Shown here: in pieces, positions 31,890 to 45,495 of the stretch | Position numbering within the stretch: the first letter of the stretch is position 1 | Layout of the letters: each line of letters starts with the position of its first letter | Assembly: GCF_000004195.4 (NCBI RefSeq) | Contig: NC_030683.2 | Coordinates: 89,615,410 to 89,679,409 of the forward strand | Reading direction: 5' to 3' | Length of the DNA: 64,000 nt | Origin: Xenopus tropicalis | Taxonomy: Eukaryota > Chordata > Amphibia > Anura > Pipidae | Made by a program: the position numbers and the translations under genes | Notes under the pieces: model-generated | Seen by the model: only the letters and a program-made list of their open reading frames with translations | Told to the model about the DNA's origin: nothing | Database searches by the model: none

Positions 31890-34740
31890 TTCAAGCAGTT
31901 TTGGAGAATAATGTCTTGAGTAGCGGTCAATCTGATTTATTTAAAAGCACAGAGCATGTCAAACAAATGTAATTTTCCAATGCCCCTTTATCTCATATTT
32001 TATTGGAAACAATGCATACAATTTAAATGAGCAACAAAATCTGAATATTAAATATTAACTAGCCATACCCAGTTCATATTAAAAAAAATCTAAGTTTAAT
32101 TAAAATGGCGCAGTTACTGTATGTTATGTTACAACTCATTTGACCTCACACATTTAAAGTGGAGTTGAGTGTCACCAAAAGGCTGTGCCTTTCACCTACC
32201 CCCTAAGGTCACACCTGTTATTCAGTTTGCAGAATCTGTTCAGTGTTTAGTGATGCAAAAGAGATAAGCAGACACAGCTGTTGGTTTTAGGTATAACTCC
32301 CCAATATATATATTAGTGCACAGCAACTGGCATCTCACCCTTCTCTGCTAGTTTATTTTCCTGTTAATACTGGAAATAGGGTGCTGAAACACTGCTTGCA
32401 TTTGGCAGTGCTGTATTCCTTTGGGGCAGGCGTGGGGAAACACATAGGTGTCACCTCTCCCACACCTTGCCATCCCCTTATGTGCATGTAATTCAGATGC
32501 ATAGGTTAGGGAGCACTGGTGGGTGCAGGATGCAACTTGTGCTGCACTAGTAAATGACCCCCAAATGTCTCCTTAATGAGTTTATATTAATTGCTCTACA
32601 ATCAGAACTTAGCACTGCTGTGTTCTACATTGTTTTCATCTAATATTATGACAAGTCGAAGGTTTATAGTAAATAGGGTTGCACCAAATACACTATTTTG
32701 GAATTCGGCCAAACCCCTGAATCCTTTGTGAAAGATTTGGGTGAATACCAAACCAAAGCATATGCAAATAAGGATAAGGGAGAGCTACACTACACTGTAA
32801 ACTGGACTTGTAAATTAGGCTAGTGTTACTAAGCAGCAGTAGCTAAAGGTGGCAAAATATGGTTCCCATCCTCCACTGTGGTAAACCACAAGCAATAAAT
32901 GCAAGTTAGGGACTGGAATTAAAAATGCTTAAAATGACCTTCACATGTCATGAGTACAATGCTGCTCCATTTTGGATCTGTAATCTGTATGATCAATGTA
33001 TACACACATTTATTGTACAGGTATGGAAACTGTTATCCGGAAATCTATTATTGACAAGTGGTCTGGCAAAGGTTATAGCAGATGAAAAGTCTGATGGTGG
33101 GCCCTGGGTAAATGCCCCTTTTGGCCATTTATTAAAATGGCCCTTAATACAGTATATAGGGAAAGGAGGTGGTAGAATTCATAAACCTCAGTGTATCCAG
33201 CCTGTTTGTATATGTGAATATAAAAAGACAGTCAGTTGTATACACTTACAGTAAGCAGTGTTCTGCAGTGCGTATAAAGCCAACCAGAGGATATACTGCA
33301 TGTCTCAATCAATAGTGGAAAACTGTTTCAAGGTGAAACTAGCTGTAAACTTGTTTTTCGAGGTTAGGGTTCAATTTAACTGAAGAGCTGAAAGTAGCCC
33401 TTGCTTGTTGCTGAACCAGCAAATAAGACGTAACTAGGCATAAGGTAAAACTAGTTATGACCCTGTAACACTTATAATTCCATTACACAGACACAAACCT
33501 TGAGGCTTTGGTGAACTATAGATGAGTTGCTTTTAATTTAGTGATCATTCCCCATTTCTGCTCAAATGGTACGTGTGCCATTTCCCAAAATATTTCCCCA
33601 TGAAATGACTGGCGTATTCTGGGTCCTCTGACATTTTACGTTTGCTCAGTTACTCGCATTATATACAATATAGTGTTAGGGTGATAGTGGGAGTGATCAA
33701 AGGTGACCATGCTTGAGGCATCACTATTGTTAGTCAACCAAAGGGATCCAGTTAGTGAGGTATAAGCTGCCCTAATGTGATAGCATTACTATAGTATATT
33801 TCACTGTAACAAAATTAATAATTTACATGTTACAGAACTTCCTCAGTGCAAAGCCTTCTTTAATTAGGGAGCACTGTTTATTAATAATAATTATAATAAT
33901 AAAAATAACAATAGCTGGTTTGGTTTGCTTCCAGAATCATTGAATATTCTTTAGATCTAATGCATTATATTGTGTTTGTATCAGTTCAGTTGAACAGGAA
34001 TAAATGCAGCCAAGATCTATTTTAAAACAGAAAATGAAGAAGCAAAAGCATTAGGAGTGCTGCAATGTGATGTGGGTATTGGATTATTGATGAGTTCTGC
34101 ATGCTATAATCATCTTTTCCGCTTTCCTTTTGTATGCCTGTTTAGTTTGTAACCTTGTCTCCTTGACTGACCTTTACATTAAACCATCCAGTGTCATTCA
34201 CTCTAGAAAAGTCTAATCTTTATTCAGTATATATAGGTTTATCTAGTATATATTTTCTTTAAATATATAGTTTTAGTTGTCTATACAAAATGTTTCTGTA
34301 TAATTTCCAATGACTGTTATACAAAGGGCTTGCATATTGTTAAGGTCACTGAGGCTAACATCCCAATAGTACCATGTATTTATGAAGCTTAGGACTACTG
34401 TTGAATTATTTTGCACTGAATATAACTATGGAATACATAACCTTTAAGTGATATGTATTACATTGCATTTATGAATACTCATTTATATACTTCTGGCAAT
34501 AACCAAGCATGCTGGTTACAGAAGGGGTTGCCATATTGTTTCTTGGCAGTTGCTAAGCAGGAGAAGCAGATTTGTGCCAGAATTATTCTGCAAATACAGC
34601 ATTATATTTGACATTCATCTGTAAGCTTTCCAATTAAAGGAACAAACAAGCTAAAAATGTTATTTACAAGTCAGCAGATGTATAACATTCTTGACATTTT
34701 GATTACATAATTACATCGGTACCCTGCATTGGGAATATTA
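31890..34740. other. intergenic interval
   Basis: Contains a partial hAT-like repeat (32676-32790, GGGTTGCACCAAATACACTA) and a short CAGGTATGG fragment at about 33018-33060. No gene was recognised. Confidence 0.5.
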
Positions 34741-34957
34741 TTTCATATAGTAACATAGTAACATAGTAAGTTGGGTTGAAAAAAGACATACGTCCATCAC
34801 GTTCAACCATAATGCCTATATATAACCTGCCTAACTACTAGTTTATCCAGAGGAAGGCAAAAAAAACCCCATCTGAAGCCTCTCTAATTTGCCACAGAGG
34901 GGAAAAAATTCCTTCCTGTCTCCAAGATGGCAATCGGACCAGTCCCTGGATCAATTT

Positions 34958-35212
34958 GTACTAAGATCTATCTCCCATAACCCTGTATTCCCTCACTTGT
35001 ACTGAGAGCTATCTCCCATACCCCTGTATTCCCTCACTTGTACTGAGAGCTATCTCCCATAACCCTGTATTCCCTCACTTGTACTGAGAGCTATCTCCCA
35101 TAACCCTGTATTCCCTCACTTGTACTGAGAGCTATCTCCCATAACCCTGTATTCCCTCACTTGTACTGAGAGCTATCTCCCATAACCCTGTATTCCCTCA
35201 CTTGCTAAGAAT
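34958..35212. repeat. 41-bp tandem repeat, about six copies, at the LINE 3' coding end
   Basis: The unit includes GTACTGAGAGCTATCTCCCA and TAACCCTGTATTCCCTCACT, with starts at 34981, 35022, 35063, 35104, 35145 and 35186. It contains the end of the LINE reading frame and its stop codon. Confidence 0.95.
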
Positions 35213-36760
35213 CCATCCAGCCCCTTCTTAAAGTTATATAATGTATCAGCCAGTACAACTGATTCGGGGAGGGAATTCCACAACTTCACAGCTCTCACAG
35301 TAAAAAATCCTTTCCGAATATTTAAATGGAACCTCCCTTCTTCTAAACGGAGTGGGTGCCCTCGTGTCCGTTGGAAGGACCTACTGGTAAATAAAACATT
35401 AGAAAGGTTATTATATGATCCCCTTATATATTTATACATAGTTATCATGTCACCCCTTAAGCGCCTCTTCTCCAGCTTGTTTGCCCTTGTTTGCAGCTGC
35501 TGCCTGGCATTGCTTGCTACAGCCAAGTTTATTATCTACAAGGACTCCAAGGTCCTTCTCCATTATGGATTTGCCTAGTGCAGTTCCATTAAGGGTATAA
35601 GTGGCTTGCATATTTTTACATCCCAGGTGCATGACCTTACATTTATCCACATTAAATCTCATCTGCCACTTAGCTGCCCAGATTGCCAGTTGGTCAAGAT
35701 CCTGCTGCAAGGATGCCACATCCTGGATAGAATTGACTCGTCTGCAGAGTTTTGTGTCATCTGCAAACACTGATACATTACTCATAATACCCTCCCCTAA
35801 GTCATTTATGAACAAGTTAAACAAAAGTGGACCCAGTACAGAACCCTGAGCTCCTGAGAGACCCCACTGAGAACCTTACTCCAAGTAGAGAATGTACCAT
35901 TAACAACCACCCTCTGTACCTGATCCTGTAGCCAGTTTTCTATCCATGTGCAAATGACTTCACTAAGACCAATAGACCTTAGTTTAGAAAGCAGTCGTTT
36001 GTGGGGAACGGTATCAAATGCTTTGGCAAAATCCAAATAGATTATATCTACTGCATCCCCACTGTCCAGCTTCTTACTTACCTCATCATAAAAAGCAATT
36101 AAATTGGTCTGACATGACCTGTTCTTCATAAAGCCATGCTGATTACTGCTCATAATGGCATTCTCCAGTACATCATTATGTATGTGATCCCTTAACAAGC
36201 TTTCAAATAACTTGCCCACCACGGATGTCAAACTTACAGGCCTATAATTGCCAGGCAGAGATCTTACTCCCTTTTTAAATATAGGAATGACATTCGCCTT
36301 CTTCCAATCCGTAGGTACCATACCTGATGAAAGTGAGTCTGATAATATCAGAAACAAGGGCCACTGTAATTCTGCCCCTAGCTCTCTCAGTACCCGAGGG
36401 TGTATTCCATTTGGCCCTGGTGCCTTGTTTACATTTATCTTGTGTAACCCTTTAAGCACCATATCCTGTGTCAACCACTGTGTACTCTGGCTCCTCTACT
36501 GTATACACAGAAGAAAAGAACTGGTTAAGCACATCTGCCTTTTCTGTATCTGCTGTAACCATATTGTTACTATAACTCAATGGGGCCACACCCTCAACCT
36601 GCATCTTTTTACTATTAATATACTTAAAAAACTTTTTGGGGTTAGTCTTGGCCTCTGCCGCGATGCGCTCCTCATTTTCTATCTTTGCCCTCCGGATTGC
36701 TGTTTTACAACACTTGTTATAGTGTTTATATTCATTAAACGCAGCTACTGTCCCCTCTGA
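35173..36760 (-). pseudogene. non-LTR reverse transcriptase, partial and frameshifted
   Basis: The minus-strand translation shows, in order, a pre-RT linker (KKFFKYINSKKM), APGPNGIHPRVLRE, NYRPVSLTSVVGKLFE, motif A in YLDFAKAFDTVPHKRL, GVSQ, motif C in FADDTKL, DLGVLVDNKL, then a C-terminal segment with RRLRGDMI, TRGHPLRL and VKLWNSLPESVV. These are the RT domain and the C-terminal region of CR1/L2-group LINEs. A frameshift lies near 35830-35880 (after GVSQ) and a second change with partial deletion lies near 35450-35530. The protein is not functional. Clade within CR1/L2/Rex is not settled by eye. Confidence 0.88.
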
Positions 36761-36844
36761 CTTGTATTTCTTAAAAGCTTTCCTTTTTTTTCCCTATTAA
36801 CTTCTTTACCTCAGAGTTAAGCCACATAGGGTGATTCTTAACAC

Positions 36845-37500
36845 TTCTACTTTTTCTTAATAATGGAATAAACAATGTACTGCAAAAATAATATAAATAT
36901 ACACAATTTTCTTAGGACAAATGGTACCCCATAGATTTTGCCACACCCAACCTGGATCCTTTCACATTTTATTGGCCAAGACAAGCACTGCATTAAGATT
37001 TTTCTACAAGAGGTTTAAAGGTTTTCTGGTTTAAGAATTTTCCCTTAAGTGTATCCGCTAACTTGTGTGTCTCCTTTTTGCCTATGCACATTTTGTTGTA
37101 TGTATTATCTTACAATTTTACGTGTTATTTTCTGTCATTTTGTGATCAAAATTGATTGCTGTTAAACCTTCTGCATATTATATAAAGGATTATTTTTTTT
37201 ATTGTTTTCTGTGTGCAAACCCTTATCCTATTTAAAATTACTGTTTTAGGTACCCTATATGGGGGTACAGTTTTTGGTTTTTTTGCACCAAACACCTATA
37301 TTGCTTTTTTTTGTATGTGAAGTGAGTGCTCTCCATTTATTTATAGAATTTTGGTGACAGCAGCACATTTCTTATTTAAGAGGGCTTCTAGTAGATCATG
37401 TCTGATGTTAATCTGAAACAGGCAAAAGATAATGGGGTACACCTGGATCCAAAATCTAGTAACAATTGGGCATGTCCACCATATGTGATACAAGGCAATC
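36845..37500. other. intergenic, nothing recognised
   Basis: AT-rich sequence with T-runs; no gene or bounded repeat. Confidence 0.5.
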
Positions 37501-37502
37501 AA

Positions 37503-37894
37503 GGGTTGATTCACTCAGGCTAATGCCACAGGAGGCGTAGGGCGGATATTTTCGGCAAGCGAAAAAGCACTTGCTGAAAATTCCACCCTACATCTCCTAC
37601 ATGTGCCTGCACCCGAATGAATGAGATACGCTCAGGTTCAGGCACATGTAGCCGATATACGCATGAAAACACAAGATAATGCAAAGTGTTTGTGAATCAT
37701 GCGTTTGTATTATTTCTGCGCGCTAATTAACGCAATGCGTTAAAATTAACGCATTCGGTTGCGCACTATTTAACGCACGCGATATGTGACTTAATGCATG
37801 CGATAATACTTTAGCGAATCACGCTGTTTTTTTTCGTGTCAATTTTAACTCAAAAAGCATCGATAACGCTTATCAACCTTTAGTGAATCAACCC
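37503..37894. mobile_element. inverted-repeat MITE with GGGTTGATTCACT ends
   Basis: Ends GGGTTGATTCACT and AGTGAATCAACCC. Internal blocks are shared with 22602-23038 (left part) and 39491-40135 (GCGCTAATTAACGC type). No clear target duplication was seen. Confidence 0.75.
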
Positions 37895-37899
37895 TATAG

Positions 37900-38935
37900 A
37901 ATCTATTTGCGGACATTCCTGGAAGCAGTTAGGATTGGCACTATTAATGCATTTTGCTGTCCTGTCTGGGGTTAAATACAACCGAAATATATAAAATATA
38001 AACTTTATGGCTGACCATATTGGCCATATGGCTGACCAATCTTCAGGGTCCATAGATCAAATAAGATCTCTCTTCCAAGCTTGTACATAATGGTGGTCAC
38101 GAGGACATGATATTTTATTTTTATTAAGAGTAATGTATAACAGAGAAAGTATTTGGGGGGGAAGAACTTTGTATACACCATCCTTCAAAGAAAGATATAT
38201 TACCAGATGTGCTAGACCAATAGGTCTCAAGGGTGGTTATATAATGCAGTAATTGATAGGCTCTGAATATTCGTTTTTAGAGTTGCATCTGATCTTGTAG
38301 GTATAATATGGCCATCTAAAAAAATATCAAAATTTTAACCAATTTTTTATCCAGCCACCATTTGAAGGCCGCTATATTTTGGCCTGGAGTGAAGGAGGAG
38401 CTCTGAAATATGGGAGATGCAGTGTGACCACTGTAGCTTTTTTTCAGCACCCTGTGTAAATTCCAAGTCTAGGTCAGAGTGGATATGATCAGTTTGTACT
38501 CCTAGATCTATATTGGGATTGTCATTTTGCTGGTCAGTCAATCAGTGTTATGTTCTTGGGTTAGGGTGTCTGTTTCTTTGTTTTTTATATTGAGTTCCAA
38601 GTTTAATTTGCCCCAAATCACTGTGTTTTGTGCTTTCTATAGTGTTGTTATTTCAGATACAGAGCCCAAATTCTCTGAAAAATATTGTGAATGTAGTGAC
38701 AATTTCCTTTTCTTGATGAGGGATGGTAAGGACCAAGTCCTTAAGGGTCCAGCTGTAAATTTTAGATTTCAGTATATAATTACGCTGGTCAAAAGAGAAT
38801 AGAGAATAATCTGACCAGGAAATATTTTGAATCTTATAAATAGATTTAAGTTGCAGTAAAAGCTCTCGTGGAAGGAAAATATGGTCAATTTGAGAGTAGA
38901 CCTTGTGAGGGTGGGAATAGTGGATGTAGTTTTTA
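37900..38935. other. intergenic, nothing recognised
   Basis: No gene or clearly bounded repeat was recognised. Confidence 0.5.
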
Positions 38936-38942
38936 ACACTAG

Positions 38943-39401
38943 GGGGCTGATTTACTAACCCACGAATCCGACCCGAATTGGAAAAGTTCCGACTTGAAAA
39001 CGAACATTTTGCGATTTTTTCGTATGTTTTGCGATTTTTTCGGATTCTGTACGAATTTTTCGTTACCAATACGATTTTTGCGTAAAAACGCGAGTTTTTC
39101 GTATCCATTACGAAAGTTGCGTAAAAAGTTGCGCATTTTTCGTAGCGTTAAAACTTACGCGAAAAGTTGCGCATTTTTCGCGTAAGTTTTAACGCTACGA
39201 AAAATGCGCAACTTTATACGCAACTTTCGTAATGGATAGGAAAACTCGCGTTTTTACGCAAAAATCGTATTGGTAACGAAAAATTCGTAAAGAATCCGAA
39301 AAAATCACAAAACATACGAAAAAATCGCAAAATACCGATCATTACGAAAAAAACGCAATCGGACTCCATTCGACCTGTTCGTGGGTAAGTAAATCAGCCC
39401 C
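38943..39401. mobile_element. palindromic MITE, Harbinger-like, target duplication TAG
   Basis: 459 bp, ends GGGGCTGATTTACTAACCCA and GTGGGTAAGTAAATCAGCCCC, with TAG at 38940-38942 and 39402-39404. Nearly self-complementary throughout and very close in sequence to 53926-54437. Confidence 0.92.
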
Positions 39402-39490
39402 TAGGATTGCTTTCTCTCCAAGCATCTACTAGTTGGTGGGACCGTAACAAGTATTTCAGTTGATGGATGGAGTGTATATTTGATACTATA

Positions 39491-40135
39491 GGGCTGATTC
39501 ACTAAGGTTCGTTAAAATGAGCGCTATTTATAGCTGCGTTAAAAATTTTATGGCGTATTATTTTTCGCGCCTTAACGCACGATTTACTAAAAGGATATTT
39601 ACGCAATGCTGTTTGCGTTATTTAAGTTGCGAAGACTATTTTCGTGCGGTATTTGACACAACGCGCGCTAATTAATGCATCAAACTACTTGTCGCGCGCG
39701 CTAATTAACGCACGTGCGCTACTTATCGCGCCACGCCATATTAGCCATACACACCATTATGTTCATAAAGCTACTTTTTTTGAAAATGACATTTCCCTGC
39801 AAACTGGAGGCTGCATCACTCTAGGGCCAACACAAACTTGAATAAATCACACTGCAAAGTCATTATTGTGTCGCCAAAAGCTTATGAACTGTACTTTTCT
39901 ATAATTACCGCCTGCCCTAAGTAGGTGTTAATTTTCTCATAGACTAATGCAATATTTAGCGCGTCTAAGTGTTTGTGAATCATGCGTTTTTTCTGCGCAA
40001 GAATTAATGCAATGTGGTAAAATTAACGCATTCGGTTGCGCGCTATTTAAATGCAGCAATGATAATTCGAATTTATACAATGTCGAGTTTCTATGACTTT
40101 CAAGGCCAGAAAAAAAATTTTTTAGTAAATGTGCC
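39491..40135. mobile_element. MITE-like repeat rich in GCGCTAATTAACGC
   Basis: Left end GGGCTGATTCACTAAGG. Likely right end TTTAGTAAATGTGCCC. Internal ACGCATTCGGTTGCGCGCTA is shared with 37503-37894. Boundaries on the right are uncertain and the copy may be composite. Confidence 0.55.
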
Positions 40136-40139
40136 CGTA

Positions 40140-42330
40140 ATATAATACAACGATACTGTCTAACTACTAAACACCCCACCTCAGCATACATTAAAAAATT
40201 CTTCTGGGATCACATTACACTGATTGTCACACTGAGTAGTCTTATTTATTATTAATAATAACTAATAGGTGCATATTATCTCAGTTTCTGCAAATAAAAA
40301 TTCAGCCGTATTGCCAATGTCAGTCTGTGTAAGGTGATAAACAACAGTCAAAGGGAGCATCTCAAACTGTTACTTATGTCCAACCCATGTGAGTAGTGAA
40401 ATATTAACTCACATTCCATTTGTAACAACAGTTTGGCAAACTTTATTCCACAGGGGAGCAGTGGAACATGGTAAATAAGCATTCATTTCAGTTCAGTAAA
40501 CAGGTGTCTTCCTACTTATTTTATTTGATTTCCATTTATCAAGCATTTTGTGGTTATTTTACCTATATAGTATAACAGACACATGATATAGGAAATCACA
40601 TGATCAGAGGAATAGGTAAGTCTGTATTTTATATGAGTTAATTTGCCTGTATTTAGATAAGGAAAAATACTTCCCAAACGAATAGTTACATATGTCATAC
40701 TGTCTATGCAGACTGTAGCAGAAGCACCTAATATTGTAGAAATTGTGACACAAACATAATAAAAGGTTTCAAAACCAAATAATGCTTTGTAAGTAAAGTC
40801 TTTATATGCTTTTGGAAGTTATCCCCCTCGTAGTTCATGCAAATGTCTTCAATATTTAAAGTTAGCTCAAGGTTCCTTACCCTCCCCCCTTCTTCTTTCT
40901 GTACCCTCTCCCCCATTATTGAAATACAAAAATAAAGAATTTATAAAAGAAAAAAAAAGTTAGCTCAAGGTCATCCATTGTTGATAAAGGGTAGAGATGG
41001 TTCTTACTGAACTGTACGCCAGTCCACAACTTTTGTCATCATTGGGAGCATATTTAGTGGTTAACATTTATATTTTGTCCACAGTAGTGTATTCTCTCTA
41101 TCCTTTTGCATATGAACAAAAGACCCTTTTCATGGCAAGAACAATTGCTTCATCCAGTCAACTGTAAATTATCAGAATTGTTCCAAATGCCCCCAAGGAA
41201 CTGGGCATTGAGTACCCTTCCTGTTCTTAATGGATAATGACTGCAATGTGCAATGTTGTTTTTTATCTGTATTTTTAGAGCAAAGTGGAACTGGAAACCA
41301 GTTGTAGTACTTTAAACCATTGTAAGTACTTTAAAAAGGAAATTAACAGATATTTTATGATATTAATGTTTATAATAATCAGGGTATTTGATAATGTTCA
41401 GCAGCTTGTGCTACTCTACATTCAAGCAAATCCATATAAAGGAAATATTGTTATTGGTATTGCATTATTTAAAAAGAAATAACTGTGACGTGAAATCTTG
41501 CAACCACTGTAAATTTGGCACTAATGCCTATTCTTATGCTTAAATATTGTGTACAACTGCAAGCCTGTGAAATGATCTGAATGTTCTATACTTGTATAAG
41601 TATATTATTCCAAACATATTGCTTTCTACATGTGGGTGTTATAAATCTCACAGGCATATTAATCCACTTTAAGTGGATTCTTTCTTTAAGGTCAAGTAGA
41701 TAATCAAGCAGGGCATCACAGCAGGCAGTAGCTCCAGGCCACGTATGGAGGCTGATGCAGTTCATAACCCAGAAATAGCAAACACACACTGATGAATCTG
41801 TAAAGTCAGTTGGATAGGGAATAGGGCCAGAAATAGGGGTAGACAGAAGAAGCATGTGGGGCACAACAGTGGGGGGGGGGGGGGGGGGGTTGCTAAGCAT
41901 GTAACTCTCTTGTCTATCCCTAGTCCAGTTTAAAGACCCACGCCTGACCCACTTCATCTATGACGTCATGGAGGGAACAGGGCATGTGCGCCTATAATTC
42001 GACACTGCCAGAACTGTCAGCGGGGTTCAGTTGGAGGCAGGGAGGGTGGCAAAAGAGCTTGGCCCAAACCTTCCCTCAACCTGCTTTTGATGTGAGCATG
42101 TCAGCCCAAACATGCCCGACCCGCAGGTCCTGTAGATTTGCTTGCAAAACTCAGAAGTAAGGTTGTCCTCATGGTGTGAGAAATTCTAGAGCCGTGGATT
42201 TGAGATTATCCTGAGAACCTCATAATTTATTAAACGCCAAGTTCTTAGTTTATACCATCAAGAATCCATGCATTGCCTCCTGCAACCTATCCCTGGTGCT
42301 GTGTAGCTTGGAAGCAAAATCACTTCCTGT
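40140..42330. other. intergenic interval
   Basis: No gene was recognised. A G-run of about 19 lies at 41871-41889. Confidence 0.5.
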
Positions 42331-42331
42331 T

Positions 42332-42475
42332 GAGGTGGCCATACATGCATGGATAATTCCGCACAATTATCTACATATGTATGTCTGCAAACCTATATAC
42401 TATGTCCATGGTGTTGCATTGTGCAGGTGACCAAACTGTCAGAGTACCAGATTGGCCCATGTATGGCTGCCTTTA
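42332..42475. repeat. old TTAA-type MITE relic
   Basis: Ends TTGAGGTGGCCATACATG and GCCCATGTATGGCTGCCTTT, related to 50854-51176 and 51897-51991. Confidence 0.6.
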
Positions 42476-42479
42476 AATA

Positions 42480-44945
42480 GATACCAACCCCTTATTTAGC
42501 TTTAGCACCAACCTTGCTGCTGTTTGCCTACATACCAAAGACCAAAATCTGTCCGCCTGATGTTTAACTGACCTCCATCGGCCCCCCTTACCTCTCACTC
42601 CTTACACAGTTTATTAAGTAGAAAAGCACTAAATAAGCAGAGCAGTGCAGCAGCGTACCCACAGCTCTGGCTTTCAAATTAATGTGCCCCTAAGACTGCC
42701 TCCTACTGCGCCCCCTTACACACACTCACCCCCTGCAAAGCACACATGCACATCATATGCTTGCTCTCCAGCTGCCTCCTCCAACCCACAGCAGGTATAT
42801 TCATACTCACTGGCACCTACAGAAACCTGGACAGTGCGCAAGAGATTCATACAACTTTTAGAATCTCCAGTCCCCAGTGCTCTGGGTGTCTGTAAGAACA
42901 AGAACATGTGGTTGGACGGCCTGCTGCCCTAGGCCCGAGCCTATGTGGCCTTCCCACAGATCCGGGCCTGGAAATAAGGTGTTGGATTAGAGGGGCCTTA
43001 TGTGCAAGGCCTCACTGCTTTGCAGGCATGGAAGCAGATGTAGTACAAAGGTCTTACCACTGGGTGTCAGTCTCTTACCTTTAGACAACTAAATGAGAAA
43101 AAAGTCTCAACTTCATCAATCGTTTTTCTCACATTAAAAGCAACATAAACTCGCATGTTAAATTAAAATACTTGTGTCCAGGGGTAATTTGCTACACAAG
43201 AGTAATTTTTGCTCATAAATTTTCCTGCCCAAATTTACAATGTGGCCAAAGTAATTCTTTTCACAGTGCTGCTCTGCCTTTTCATAGTAGGTCTTAATTA
43301 ATTAGACTAATCATTCTGGCAGTTTAGCTTGGTCAATCGTGTTATGTTTCTCTGTACTGTTTAAGCACAACTTTATTTTTGCAGCGACGGCTTTAGAATC
43401 CTTGATTATTTGTGGCTGGCTTTCCATGTTGTTGTGCTAAAAGTCCCAGGTAACCATGGTATCTGATCAGTGTATGTACTGAAGGTGCTTCTGCTTCCTA
43501 TGGCATACTTGCATGTGTTTATGAGTGTACAGTAATAAATGCTGTTACATATCGCTTTTTTGAATGTTTGCACTTGTTGCCGATCACAAGTAATATAACT
43601 TAACATCATGTGAACTGTATGTGTTATTACAATTTGTCCTAATATTATACTTGTTTTTCTTCTGCTACTGCGTCATGTATCCACCATACTTTATATGCCC
43701 TCCTCTGCTGATAAATGCAGTTTAGCTTCAGCTAGAAGGATGCAGGACATACTGATCTACTCTAAACAGGTTGGTTAAAACACAGGTAACTGACCTTTAG
43801 GATAGTTTGAAAGCTAACAGATCAAAGGTCGCTGGAGTAAGTTACAAAATATTAACGTTTCTGATAAGGAGGTAACAAGCCAAATTAAGAAAGCTTTCCA
43901 AAAAATAAGTTGTGTTCTGTTATTTACCTTTCTAAAGTGTTGTGGGGAAGGACTGCGATACATTGTCTTCCTTCTTCACAGTCATACATGTTGTGCCGGC
44001 TGTGATCCCTCAAAATATTATGGGGCCCATTTTTTAAAGGTGAAGAAACAATCATAATAAATTCAGCATAAGAATGTAGTGCAGCTTACTCACATCCATA
44101 GGCTTTTTGGTGTTCTCTTTAAAGAACTAAGGAATCATTTTGGGAACCAATCTCAGGGGTTACCAATAAATGCTGCATTATAGATATTCCAGAACTGCAG
44201 GGCTTGGAATAAGCACTAGTGAAACAATATCTGGAGACCTGATAGTTTTCTATGTTTGGTCCAGTTAATAAAATAAAGGGAAAATCCCTGTGGCCCCAGT
44301 GCATTACACTGTTGGAACTTTAACCCCTGTGTTGGAATAAGGGTTCTCTCCTGAAAAAATTTTCCCTTTAAAAAACATGGAGTGGAGATTTGTGCACTAT
44401 ACAACTAAATTATGTTGGTTGCTTAACTGCAAGAGTTACAGGTATGCGTTACATGGAACACTGCCAAGGCAAATGTGTAAAGCTATTTCATTTCCTCTGT
44501 GTGTATGACCAGTGTCTGGAAATATAGTAGTACAGAAGGACACATAGTTTAGACATGTCTCAGACCTTAAGCATGAAAGCAAAATAAATGTGAGACTAGC
44601 TCTGCTTGAACTAAGCTTGCCAAGGTATGCTGGTAGTAGCCTGAAGTCAATCTGATGTAATGTCATATTCAAAAAGTGAAATGTGTAAGTCTGACATATG
44701 AAGAGAGAAAACATCTGAAAATAACTGCCATGAGATAAGGTTTAGTATTATGTGTTGGACCAATGCTAACCATTAATGTAACTAACAGGGGGTGCCTCTT
44801 CATCTGGGCCTATCCTGCCTTGGGCCTGATGGTGGCATTAACAAGATAGTTGGCTACAAGATGGCAAGTTCCAGATGCTGGGCCTGTTGGCGTCTAGTTC
44901 CGCTACAGATAGTAAGCATGGTTTCTTGAAAAAAAATCTTGCCAA
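42480..44945. other. intergenic, nothing recognised
   Basis: No coding exon or clearly bounded transposon was seen. Confidence 0.5.
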
Positions 44946-44951
44946 ATGACA

Positions 44952-45220
44952 ATGTACAGTTATGGGGTCCCTTATTTAGAAACCTGATATCCAGAAAGCT
45001 CAGAAGTATGAAAAGATCATCTACTGTTGAGTCGATATTCTCTGTAATAATAAAACAGTACCCTGTACTTGATAGTAACTAAGCTACATGAATCCATATT
45101 GGGGGCAAAACAATCCGATTGGGTTTATATAATGTCTAAATATTTTTTGTAGACTTATGGTACGGAGATCCAAATTGTGGAAAACCCTAGATCTCAAGTA
45201 TTCTAGATAATAGAATACTT
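44952..45220. repeat. diverged copy of the CAGGTATGGGA repeat
   Basis: Shares TATCCAGAAAGCTC, ATTGGGTTTATATAATGT and GGAGATCCAAATTGTGGAAA with 27189-27447. Confidence 0.75.
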
Positions 45221-45374
45221 GCATTTATTGCATTTATTAATAAAATGAGTAGGGAGTTGTTAGTACTGTCGTTGTTGAAGTGGTGATAAGGCCTTTAATA
45301 GTACAGCATAAACATATATTGTATACAATAATAAGCACTGATTATGAGAATTGCTTGGGCAGTGTAGAGGCAAA

Positions 45375-45495
45375 AGAAAATGCCAGTACTACCCAATGCC
45401 ACACTGTGTGGTAACATGACTTTCACTTGTCATTGCACACACAGGACAGTCTCTGGCTAGAAAACAATTGACATCAGGCAGTACTGGCATTTTCT
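45375..45495. repeat. 16-bp perfect inverted repeat with 89-bp loop
   Basis: AGAAAATGCCAGTACT at 45375-45390 and its exact complement at 45480-45495. Probably the ends of a short MITE. Confidence 0.8.

Larger units (their letters stand above)
34745..36840 (-). mobile_element. 5'-truncated CR1/L2-type LINE
   Basis: Read on the minus strand from about 36840 to 34745. The 3' end is an octamer tail (TTACTATG repeated), as in CR1-like elements. The ends of the coding part and the tail are separated by a 41-bp tandem array. The endonuclease and ORF1 regions are missing. Confidence 0.85.

Noticed and set aside
34958..35212. Regular repeats that could be read as a CRISPR-like array (also 5596-6113 and 28421-28930)
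   Set aside because: The units are head-to-tail with no unique spacers, and the genome is a vertebrate.
36248..36760. 170-codon plus-strand open frame
   Set aside because: It is antisense to the LINE reverse transcriptase on the minus strand.
38653..39185. Several frames rich in RNFRNGYEKLAFL-like text, also at 53885-54405
   Set aside because: They come from the palindromic MITE; both strands give similar frames because the DNA is self-complementary.
42645..42932. Proline-rich open frame as a candidate exon
   Set aside because: No flanking splice sites with matching phase, low complexity, and no family resemblance.
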